Shown here: positions 8,729 through 16,052 of the stretch, one piece after another
How the letters are laid out: each line of letters starts with the position of its first letter
Position numbering within the stretch: the stretch's first letter is position 1
Source of the DNA: Alangreenwoodia sp964438605
GTDB taxonomy: Bacteria; Bacillota; Clostridia; Peptostreptococcales; Anaerovoracaceae
Length of the DNA: 57,099 bases
Assembly: GCA_964438605.1 (NCBI GenBank)
Contig: CAYTKT010000010.1
Coordinates: 1 to 57,099, forward strand
Reading direction: 5' to 3'
The notes under the pieces: model-generated
What the model was told of the DNA's origin: nothing
What the model saw: only the letters and a program-made list of their open reading frames with translations
Database searches by the model: none
Translations under genes and position numbers: made by a program

Positions 8729-9574
8729 CTAATTATAATAAGCCGGTGTTCCGTACCATTCTTCGGCCAGCTCATTCAGTGTTCCATCCTCTTTCAATTC
8801 CTTGACCGCCTGATCTACGGCATCCTTCAACGCTTCGTGTTCCCCGTCATCCGGGTACAGATAATACGCTTCCGACTCAGTGACCGTTTCGCCCAGCTCG
8901 TATTTATCTCCGAACGTTTCTTGTCTCTGTTCAAAATCGCTCTGAGTGCCCACTACGGCCTCCCATCTCCCTTCTTCAAGCGTCTTCATGATCACATCCG
9001 TGCCGGTGCCCTCGCCATAATAATCAAAGTGGATGGCTTTCTCCGGATTTTTCTCATTATATTTCTGGATTTGAAGACCCGCGTTGTCTGTTTCAGAGAT
9101 TATTCCGATCGTCTTTCCGGCCAGACTTTCCAGTGTAGTATAACCGCTGCCCTTCATCGCGATCAAATGTACGCTGAAATCGCGGTAGCCTTCGTCGCCA
9201 TACAGATATTTCTGTGCGCGTTCCTCGCTGTACTCGAACATATGCGCACCCATATCAATCTTACCACTGTCGAGCGAGAGCAGGATATTGTCGAACTGTG
9301 ACTGCTGAAATTCAAATTCATAATTGTCGAGTTTTTCATCAATTTTCGTTAAAAGGTCGATCTCGTATCCTTTCAACTCACCGTCTTCATCCAAAAAAGA
9401 CGTATTTTCAAAGTTCGTAGGCACGCCGACCAGGATCTTCTGCACTTCCCCGTCGCTTGACTGGCCTGACGCTTCGGAATCTCCGCACGCCGTAAGCGTT
9501 CCCGCCACGAGAGCAACAATCAGAAATAATGCTGCTGATTTTTTTGATAACTTATGGTCATTTCTTCCTTTCAT
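8729..9574 (-). CDS. Amino-acid ABC transporter substrate-binding lipoprotein
   Basis: This 281-residue extracellular solute-binding protein (SBP_bac_3, PF00497) has a lipoprotein signal: a basic N-terminus, a hydrophobic stretch and the lipobox LTAC. The ATG at 9574 is preferred over an open extension to 9682 and over the ATG at 9580, because GAAAGG lies at good spacing only for 9574. The ligand loop SEERAQKYLY recalls cystine or S-methylcysteine-type binding proteins (TcyJ/TcyK), not the DFSxPY of Gln/Arg binders. That comparison is from memory. It is the first structural gene of the operon, preceded by a long leader with a terminator hairpin. Confidence 0.9.
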   Translation of the reverse strand: MKGRNDHKLSKKSAALFLIVALVAGTLTACGDSEASGQSSDGEVQKILVGVPTNFENTSFLDEDGELKGYEIDLLTKIDEKLDNYEFEFQQSQFDNILLSLDSGKIDMGAHMFEYSEERAQKYLYGDEGYRDFSVHLIAMKGSGYTTLESLAGKTIGIISETDNAGLQIQKYNEKNPEKAIHFDYYGEGTGTDVIMKTLEEGRWEAVVGTQSDFEQRQETFGDKYELGETVTESEAYYLYPDDGEHEALKDAVDQAVKELKEDGTLNELAEEWYGTPAYYN

Positions 9575-9619
9575 TTTCATTTCCTTTCTTTTCACATATT
9601 TTTTTACATGTTGTTCATT

Positions 9620-9665
9620 AAAAAACCGGAAGTATGTTAAAATATTTAACAAAACCTCCGGTTTT
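9620..9665 (-). terminator. Intrinsic terminator inside the transporter leader (attenuator candidate)
   Basis: On the minus strand a 9-bp stem (AAAACCGGA/TCCGGTTTT, arms 9657-9665 and 9622-9630) with an inner GTTAAA/TTTAAC stem is followed by a T6 run. It sits about 46 bp upstream of the binding-protein start and downstream of a strong promoter, so it lies within the operon leader. That position suggests conditional termination. Confidence 0.65.
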
Positions 9666-9770
9666 CCAGTCAGTCTTTTCATTTTTCATTTTGCATTTTT
9701 CCGTTCTGCCGATCCGGACGGTCTGTCTCTCCCGTGATGATCAGCGCAACGCTCCCATAGTTCCGGCTTC

Positions 9771-9842
9771 TTAGCGATAACGACTCCGTTTCAGACTCGA
9801 CATTTCGACGATCTGTTTCAATGCGCTTTCTTTGATTTCCAC
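9771..9842 (-). CDS. Possible 23-residue leader peptide with Arg-rich end
   Basis: A GTG at 9842 opens a 23-codon frame ending in SLKRSRYR and a TAA stop. A GGAG site lies 11 bp upstream. An overlapping 8-residue frame (ATG at 9844, MWKSKKAH) has better spacing to the same site, so either or neither may be translated. The position, between a consensus promoter and an intrinsic terminator, is what one expects of an attenuation leader peptide. No known leader family is recognised. Confidence 0.4.
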   Translation of the reverse strand: MEIKESALKQIVEMSSLKRSRYR

Positions 9843-9907
9843 ATGGTAATTTTCTCCTTTCTTTTATAACCTATCTCTTACATATGTTTCATAGGATTTT
9901 GAGATGT

Positions 9908-9936
9908 ATTATAATCTACCCGCTTTCTCCTGTCAA
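9908..9936 (-). promoter_or_regulatory. Consensus sigma-A promoter of the amino-acid transporter operon
   Basis: TTGACA (9936-9931) and TATAAT (9913-9908) with a 17-bp spacer on the minus strand, all exact consensus. The predicted start near 9901 gives a leader of about 325 nt before the binding-protein ATG. Confidence 0.8.
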
Positions 9937-10017
9937 GCTTATTTTATTATTTCAATTATTTTTTTAGACAGACGGGACACAGAGACTGTTTTCCATGAAA
10001 CTCAAGGTTCTCCTTCC

Positions 10018-10170
10018 GTTACGCTGAAACGCAAGGAGAAGGAACGAAACCTGATCGATGCTCTATATCTTTCAAAACAGCACTTTACGCAACAGGGGCT
10101 GGCAAATGCAATAAAAATCAGTCGTTCGAGCATTACTATTACCAGGATAAAATCTTTAAAAAATATGGTT
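10018..10170 (+). pseudogene. Fragment with helix-turn-helix-like sequence, cut by an IS remnant
   Basis: The plus-strand translation gives KRKEKERNLIDALY followed by FTQQGLANAIKISRSSIT, which looks like a winged- or simple helix-turn-helix DNA-binding segment. There is no ribosome-binding site or convincing start. The frame runs into the IS30-like end at 10168. It may be the remnant of a regulator or replication gene once divergent from the transporter operon. The assignment is weak. Confidence 0.3.
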
Positions 10171-10338
10171 GATTGTAAAATCAAGTTGGACACTTCGATA
10201 ACAAAGAAAATCCATAGCGACGCCACGTGGTAAAAGGAATGGAATCCAAATATCATCTACGACAGGTGACAATCACCATGAACAATGTCTGGAGTTCCAA
10301 TTTCTACTGTAAAGTATCCCACTTGTCCCTGCAATTTG
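10168..10338. mobile_element. Short IS30-like remnant (MITE-like, internally deleted)
   Basis: The left 110-120 bp closely match the start of the element remnant at 38440 (shared start GTTGATTGTAAAATCAAGTT). About 145 bp further on, AAGTATCCCACTTGTCCCTG resembles an imperfect inverted copy of that end. The fragment has no transposase frame, so it may be a non-autonomous deletion derivative. Confidence 0.5.
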
Positions 10339-10433
10339 TGGTTGAAAAAGGAATTTTTATAATCGCGCCTCTTAATTTATAATATTTTCCTAATTTTTCT
10401 AAATTCCTCCATCTTGGGAAAATTAAAAAAATG

Positions 10434-10462
10434 TTGACAAAACTCTGCCTGCGTTGTAAACT
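10434..10462 (+). promoter_or_regulatory. Promoter of tRNA-Leu
   Basis: TTGACA (10434-10439) and TAAACT (10457-10462), 17-bp spacer, about 40 bp before the mature tRNA. Confidence 0.7.
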
Positions 10463-10501
10463 GAATAAGTCGGCGATGTGAAACTGCTGAAACAGAAAGA
10501 T

Positions 10502-10588
10502 GCACGCGTGGCGGAACTGGCAGACGCGCACGGTTCAGGTCCGTGTGGATTAACCTCCGTGGAAGTTCGAATCTTCTCGCGTGCACCA
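10502..10588 (+). tRNA. tRNA-Leu (anticodon CAG)
   Basis: An 87-nt class II tRNA. The acceptor arms GCACGCG (10502-10508) and CGCGTGC (10578-10584) pair perfectly, and the discriminator A and CCA are encoded. The anticodon stem CACGG/CCGTG holds the loop TTCAGGT (anticodon CAG). A long variable arm (GGATTAACCTCC region) and the T-loop GTTCGAATC are present. It reads CUG codons. It has its own promoter and terminator and stands alone. Confidence 0.96.
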
Positions 10589-10624
10589 AATTTCACAAAG
10601 CCGTAATTAACATGGTTTCATAAG

Positions 10625-10656
10625 CCTGGAAGACAGTTGTTCTTCCGGGTTTTTTA
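10625..10656 (+). terminator. Intrinsic terminator of tRNA-Leu
   Basis: Stem CCTGGAAGA/TCTTCCGGG with a 6-nt loop, followed by T6, about 40 bp after the tRNA. Confidence 0.8.
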
Positions 10657-10758
10657 CGTTTCGCTATCAATTTTTTGCAGCTTTCTGTGGAATCCTGAAA
10701 ATCAACTCCTTTCTTCGATGTCCCGCAGATACCTGGCAATATTTTGGAGGAATTAAAC

Positions 10759-11142
10759 ATGACGAAAGACGATCTGATCCGAAAGGCCGCCGATATGAAA
10801 GCCCGTGCCTACTGTCCTTACTCAGGCTTTGCCGTAGGCGCCGCGCTGGAATGCTCTGACGGAACGGTCTACATGGGATGCAACATTGAAAACTCCGCGT
10901 TTGGAGCGACAATCTGTGCCGAGCGCACTGCCGCCGCAAAGGCCGTCAGCGAGGGACACCGTGATTTCACCCGAATTGCCATCGTCGGCAGCAGCGAAAA
11001 TTATTGCACGCCCTGCGGTACATGCCGTCAGTTTCTCGCTGAATTTGCATCTGCGGATATGGAAATCATCTGCGTCAGCAACAATGGCGCTCAGCGAATA
11101 TTTACGCTTTCCCAACTGCTTCCGGAATCTTTTAAAAGCTGA
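10759..11142 (+). CDS. cdd: Cytidine deaminase
   Basis: A 127-residue homotetrameric-type cytidine deaminase that converts cytidine and deoxycytidine to uridine and deoxyuridine in pyrimidine salvage. The zinc ligands and catalytic residues are all seen: Cys53 and Glu55 in TICAERTA, and Cys86/Cys89 in PCGTCRQ. The N-terminal substrate motif YCPYSGFAVGAAL is present. The start is the ATG at 10759, 8 bp after GGAGG; an in-frame TTG at 10744 lies upstream of that site and is rejected. Length and motifs are normal. It appears monocistronic. Confidence 0.95.
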   Translation: MTKDDLIRKAADMKARAYCPYSGFAVGAALECSDGTVYMGCNIENSAFGATICAERTAAAKAVSEGHRDFTRIAIVGSSENYCTPCGTCRQFLAEFASADMEIICVSNNGAQRIFTLSQLLPESFKS

Positions 11143-11302
11143 TTTTATCTTCGATCATTTCTTTGGAAAGCATCGTCATCCGCTTTCCTGGATATTCAGA
11201 TAATTGTAATATGAACTGGGACAGATTTTCAGACATCTGAGCAGTCAGCGGATGCCAAATGAAACTGTTACAGCGCTATCATATTTCATCCGGCATGAAA
11301 AC

Positions 11303-11348
11303 AAAAAAGCCCCGTCCGGCAGGCAAATTGATTTGCACCGGGCGGGGT
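11303..11348 (-). terminator. Strong terminator downstream of the MMPL gene
   Basis: GC-rich stem (arms 11309-11319 and 11338-11348) with an inner GCAAA/TTTGC stem. The A-rich run at 11303-11308 becomes a T-run on the minus strand. It is oriented to end the minus-strand MMPL transcript, about 240 bp past its stop codon. Confidence 0.75.
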
Positions 11349-11435
11349 TCGTCAAGCATATCATAATACAGATGTTCTTCTTTATGCCGGATAATGAATA
11401 TATGGATCATTTCATTATATTCTATCGAGATTGAG

Positions 11436-11552
11436 CAAAACACACATCTCGCAAAGCTGAATAACAAGATATCGTTTGTTTTTTAACATCACGAACCATA
11501 TGTCGGTTATTTTGTGAATAAATCGGAGTTTTGCTCATCTCCGTATGTTCTA
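11436..11552. repeat. Dispersed non-coding repeat, copy 1
   Basis: An imperfect copy of this stretch recurs at about 21945-22070. The best-kept core is AAATCGGAGTTTTGCTCATC (11521-11540), where the other copy has AAATCGGAATTTTGCTCATC. It lies in the intergenic region after cdd. Copy 1 can fold CGGAG/CTCCG. Function unknown. Confidence 0.5.
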
Positions 11553-11586
11553 TATTGTCAATCCGCTTTTTCTTGTTCTTATTTTA

Positions 11587-14500
11587 TCACTGCTTTTTCT
11601 TCCGGCAAACAAATTTATCACAGAGTGCGAGCAGCCCCGGCAGGACGAACAGAATCAGTATCGTAGCAAACAGAGCACCGATAGAGATCGTTCCTACGAT
11701 GGCGGAAACCGTCGGCTCCTTAAAGAAATTGCCAACGATCGCCGTTACAAGAATCAGGATCAGCCCTGATGTCAAAATCGTATGCACGGAACCCGCATAA
11801 GCCGCCTTCAGAGCATCTTTTACCGGAAGGGAAACTCTGTTTTCCCGATAATAATTTGTGAACAGGATTCCGTAATCGATGGTTGCCCCCATCAGGATAC
11901 ATTCCACGATCAAAAGCGCCAGATAATACATACTGCCGCCGTTAAATCCAACGACAGATACCGTCGCATAGACTCCCGCCTGCACCACCAGTACAAGAAG
12001 AAGCGGGATAAACAGGGAGCGGAAGGTCAGTGCAACAATGAGGAAAATGGCAAAGGCGGTGAGCAGTGTAATAAAGGTCAGTTCTTTGTCAAAAATCTTC
12101 TGCATTTCATAGACCATGGCGGAATTGCCGACAAAATGATACTCTCCCGTAAGCAATTCCTCGCAGCGGGCGTTCAACGCATCAAGAAACGCGGTGGTTT
12201 CCGGTGATTCCTCCAGATAGGAGGTAGTGATAATCAAGCGGGAATACCTGTCCGAAACGAGCTGCGCCTTGCCGTCGTCCAGTTCTGCCTTTGCATCCAG
12301 CAAATCGCTGCGCATCTTATCATCGATCAACTTTGAAAAACGAGCATCGTCCAAAACCTCATCGGTCAGATAGCGGAACAGCGTCTCCACCGACATCGTG
12401 CGTTCTGCAAGGTCGGCATTTTCGCTGGAAGCGTACAGATACAAAAGTTCCACCATGTTTGTATCCAAATCGCCGCTCAATCCCGCAAGAAGTTCGCTCA
12501 TCTCGCCGGCCGTATATGTTTTGCCGGACAGAACCGCATCTACAAGACTTTGAGTTGAATAGAGCAATTCTGCGGTATTGTCGTCAAATTGATCAGAAAA
12601 ATCGGGATCAGACAATATATCGCTGCAAACAAAGTCTACGAACTCTTTGACAGAAAGCGTCCAGCCGGATGTATCCCCGTGGCGGCTGATATATAAAAGA
12701 TAAAGCTGCTGAACCTGATCTTCGGATATTCCGAGAAGATCGGCAAGTCCCTTTGCGGAGTAAAGCGTACCGTTTGCGGAAGCATTTATCAGTTCCTGTG
12801 TCATCTGAAGCTGCTCGAACTGCGCACCGCTGATCATCGATCCAAACTGTTCCCTGTGATTCAGCAGGAAATCAACCAGCGCCTTCATCGAAATCCGCCA
12901 CGAATCCATCTGCACTTTGGAATCATGATAAGTGAAAACCATTTTCAGCATATTGCTGTCCATACCCAGCATTGTTGAAAGCTCAGAATAGGAAAAAGCC
13001 ATACCGCTTTGCGTCGCTTCGATCAGTCCCTGTATCATGGTAAGTCGGGCAACCGTTTCTTCGTCTAAAAATCCCTGTATAGCGGGATCGGCGAGAATGA
13101 GATGAACCATTTCTGAAAGCGACATGGTTGTTTCGCTGATCTGACTGCCGTCGGCATCCTGCGCATTTGCCGATGCAAAAATCGTATTGACTATATTTTC
13201 GTCCATACCCAGCAACTCTGCAAGTTCAGCCGGGGTGTGGCGGGCTTCCAGCGCCGTCTTGTCTGTGAACATCGCTATCTGACTGATCTGCGCCTTTGCA
13301 TTGTCGTCAATAAACGAAGCAAAGGTATCGTCATTCATCACATCTGATTGCAGGAATGTCACAAACTCCGGCAGCGTCATCGTGCCAGGAGTATAGCTGT
13401 CAGACAAAGCGTAATAATAGATAAACAGCAGTTTCACGGTATCTGCGTCCATTCCCGTTAAAGAAGCGATATCCGTATAGCTCACCGGCGCGTTCATTTT
13501 TTCCGCGTTCGTGAAGCCGGCAAGCTGATGCATCTGAGAAAGGGTTTTCTCATCGAACATCGAACCATACGTTTCATCTGACGCCACTTCGTTCAGAACA
13601 AAATCGGTAAATGCCGGCAGCGTCATGGAACCGGCGGGAACGCCTCCGTTTTTGATTGTATAAAACAGCACAAGCTCTTGGATATCGTCTTTTTCCATAT
13701 CAAAGAAATCCGCAAGTTCATCGGCCGTCATAGGCGCAGTGAGAGCGGTTTTTTCGGAGAACCTGTCAAGCATATCCATCCGATCCCGCATATCCTCATC
13801 AATATATCCGGCAAAGGTTTCGTTTTTAAGAACAGTATCGGAAAGAAAACGCAAAAAACCGGATGCCGTCATCGGTTGTACCGTTCCGTTGAAATAGTCG
13901 TAATACAGCATTTTAATCACGCTTACGTCAAGACCCATTCCGCTGTCCATTTCGGAAATTTCCGCCGCCAGTTCTTCGGCAGTGCAGGGTTTTGCCAGCG
14001 TCGTACTGTATCCGTTGACAGATTTTATGTTATCGTTTTCCTCTAACTCAGCGGCAAGTTCTGCAACTTTATCTTCGTCTTTATTTTCATAAACCATCAC
14101 TAGCGTATTGTCAGCGGGAAACACAGACGCTACAGGATCATCTCTTGCAAGCGTATAGGCAATCCCCGTCCGTGTTTGCAAAAAACATGCTCCGATAAAG
14201 AAAATCAGGAAAAAAACTCCAATGACGTAACGCAGTTTGTAGCTGAAAGCAGCCGCCCAGCCCATGGGAATATGCGGCGATTTCTTCGCTGTTTTCACGA
14301 TCAGTTTGTCGAATGCAAGGATCACACCGGGCAGCATGGTAAGAACGCAGACCATACTGATAAAAACACCTTTGGCAAGTACGATACCGAGATCCATCCC
14401 GATCTTAAAACTCATAAAAACCAGCATCAAAAGTCCCACAACGGTCGTGAGCGAGCTGGATGCAATCGAAGAAAACGCATTGGTCAGCGCGTTTTTCATG

Positions 14501-15234
14501 GCGGTTTCTTTATCTGCGGCCAGCTCCCGCTCCTGACGATAACGGTTGATGAGAATAATCGAATAGTCCATCGAGAGAACAAGCTGCAAAATAGCCGCTA
14601 TGGAAAAGGTTATATCGGAAACGCTTCCCATAAAAATATTCGTTCCCATGTTAATGACGATAGCTGCGCTTATGACCGCAAGGAATAGAAGCGGCTCGAT
14701 CCACGATCCGCACATTACAAAAAGAATCACCATTAAAAGCGAAACCGCCACAATCATAATCCATGCCGGAATCTCCATCGTACCCGTGTCATCGGCATGC
14801 CAAACCATGCTGTATTTCCCAAAATCTTCGTCCAGCGCCTTTTCGACAGATAACTCCTCTTTGCTGCCGAAATCATAAGTTGTTCCTATCACATAAAGGG
14901 TGTGATTATCCTTATTGTACTCCGCACTGTCCTCATGCGTCACACTGTCCGTATAAGGGATAGCGTCCAGTTTTCTTTGGATCTCTACTTTCTGTTCCGC
15001 CGTCAAATCGTCAAACATCACACGGATCGTATTTGTCGTTTCCATCTCCGGAAATTCATTCGCCATAATATCCGCACCGGCTTTCATGGAGGAATCATCC
15101 GGCAGATACTTTGTCATATCCTCGTTTTTTTCTACCTTCTGCATAAGAAAGCCGCTGACTACCACTAAAGCGATCATCAGCACTGCAATCCAGCGGCGCT
15201 TGTTTACAATGAATACCGATACTCTTTTCAGCAT
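11587..15234 (-). CDS. MMPL/RND-family membrane transporter with seven internal repeats
   Basis: A 1215-residue RND-superfamily protein (MMPL, PF03176). Both halves show the usual layout: an N-terminal transmembrane helix (about 13-31), an external domain, then a five-helix bundle (about 155-375, with SMDYSIILINRYRQE). The second bundle comes after the second external domain (with GATIDYGILFTNYYREN). The Asp-Tyr pairs in those motifs are the proton-relay sites of the family. The second external domain is greatly expanded. Seven tandem units of about 80 residues (roughly 412-970) share a core of the type ELAxLLGMD... followed by MTLPEFVxFL and a short Asp-rich end. Substrates of such clostridial MMPLs are unknown; lipids or peptides are the usual guess. 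Start supported by GGAGG 8 bp upstream. Confidence 0.88.
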   Translation of the reverse strand: MLKRVSVFIVNKRRWIAVLMIALVVVSGFLMQKVEKNEDMTKYLPDDSSMKAGADIMANEFPEMETTNTIRVMFDDLTAEQKVEIQRKLDAIPYTDSVTHEDSAEYNKDNHTLYVIGTTYDFGSKEELSVEKALDEDFGKYSMVWHADDTGTMEIPAWIMIVAVSLLMVILFVMCGSWIEPLLFLAVISAAIVINMGTNIFMGSVSDITFSIAAILQLVLSMDYSIILINRYRQERELAADKETAMKNALTNAFSSIASSSLTTVVGLLMLVFMSFKIGMDLGIVLAKGVFISMVCVLTMLPGVILAFDKLIVKTAKKSPHIPMGWAAAFSYKLRYVIGVFFLIFFIGACFLQTRTGIAYTLARDDPVASVFPADNTLVMVYENKDEDKVAELAAELEENDNIKSVNGYSTTLAKPCTAEELAAEISEMDSGMGLDVSVIKMLYYDYFNGTVQPMTASGFLRFLSDTVLKNETFAGYIDEDMRDRMDMLDRFSEKTALTAPMTADELADFFDMEKDDIQELVLFYTIKNGGVPAGSMTLPAFTDFVLNEVASDETYGSMFDEKTLSQMHQLAGFTNAEKMNAPVSYTDIASLTGMDADTVKLLFIYYYALSDSYTPGTMTLPEFVTFLQSDVMNDDTFASFIDDNAKAQISQIAMFTDKTALEARHTPAELAELLGMDENIVNTIFASANAQDADGSQISETTMSLSEMVHLILADPAIQGFLDEETVARLTMIQGLIEATQSGMAFSYSELSTMLGMDSNMLKMVFTYHDSKVQMDSWRISMKALVDFLLNHREQFGSMISGAQFEQLQMTQELINASANGTLYSAKGLADLLGISEDQVQQLYLLYISRHGDTSGWTLSVKEFVDFVCSDILSDPDFSDQFDDNTAELLYSTQSLVDAVLSGKTYTAGEMSELLAGLSGDLDTNMVELLYLYASSENADLAERTMSVETLFRYLTDEVLDDARFSKLIDDKMRSDLLDAKAELDDGKAQLVSDRYSRLIITTSYLEESPETTAFLDALNARCEELLTGEYHFVGNSAMVYEMQKIFDKELTFITLLTAFAIFLIVALTFRSLFIPLLLVLVVQAGVYATVSVVGFNGGSMYYLALLIVECILMGATIDYGILFTNYYRENRVSLPVKDALKAAYAGSVHTILTSGLILILVTAIVGNFFKEPTVSAIVGTISIGALFATILILFVLPGLLALCDKFVCRKKKQ

Positions 15235-15660
15235 TTCGATTCCTCCGCTTTGGCTCTGACAGAAACCATCTTCAGCAAGAACTAATACCTCATATTATAA
15301 TAAACATGTGCAGATTTTGCAACCGACAGATGATTTTAGACGATATCGAGATCATTCCTTTCTATGACACTTGGAGATTCCATTTATTTATCACCATCGC
15401 TTCGCCAATACCACTGCAAAAAACAGCAGAAGGACCGCGCTCACTCCGAACGTCCGGCCCTTCTTTTTATTGGAAATAAACAGTATGCTTTGAGGTAACA
15501 GATATTGTCAAATCATATTTGTTGGCCGCCTTTGCTGTCATTCGGCGTCCGGCCTTGTCACACTCTGACAGTGCCACGCCACGGTTTATGATTTCATCAA
15601 GCTGCTATCGCCTCATATCTCTGCCGCTTTGCCCGATATTATCGCAACCCGCGCTGCAAA
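15235..15660. other. Intergenic region with one hairpin
   Basis: Over 400 bp without a gene. The only structure I see is a hairpin at 15428-15469 (AGAAGG.CCG / CGG.CCTTCT) followed by T5 on the plus strand, a weak terminator. The minus-strand MMPL promoter should lie near 15260-15330 but no convincing boxes were found. Confidence 0.4.
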
Positions 15661-15873
15661 TTATGATTTTAACGTATGATTCATTTTTGATTCTTCTGCA
15701 TAATCCTCAAGATCAGTAAAAACACTGCCGCGACAGCAGGCGCAGTCACCGCCGCATCCGCCTCCGCAAAGAGATTTCCCCGCTTTTTGGTCCTTTCTGA
15801 GAGAACGCACCGCCAAAAACACGACCCCTATCACGATCAACCCTACAATCGCAGTCGATATGTAACTCATCAT
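15661..15873 (-). CDS. FeoB-associated Cys-rich membrane protein
   Basis: A 70-residue protein with one N-terminal transmembrane helix (about 5-23), a basic stretch, and the cysteine cluster CGGGCGGDCACC, then an acidic tail. This matches the FeoB-associated Cys-rich family (PF12669), usually the last gene of clostridial feo operons. It lies 179 bp after feoB on the same strand. It is thought to assist ferrous-iron transport at the membrane, possibly by binding iron on the cytoplasmic side. Start could be either of two adjacent ATGs. Confidence 0.85.
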   Translation of the reverse strand: MMSYISTAIVGLIVIGVVFLAVRSLRKDQKAGKSLCGGGCGGDCACCRGSVFTDLEDYAEESKMNHTLKS

Positions 15874-16052
15874 CTTACAGTACCTCCTGTAAATTCACAA
15901 ACCTAACATTCGTTCTGTTGCCCTCTGCTTCCAAATTCCGCAGAGTTTCGCCTTCCTTTATCATATCACGATTCCGGATATTTGTGATTTCCGAGGACAA
16001 AAAGTTTTCGCCTGTCCGATTTCTATTCAGTTCCATCAAGTCCATTCCGTTT

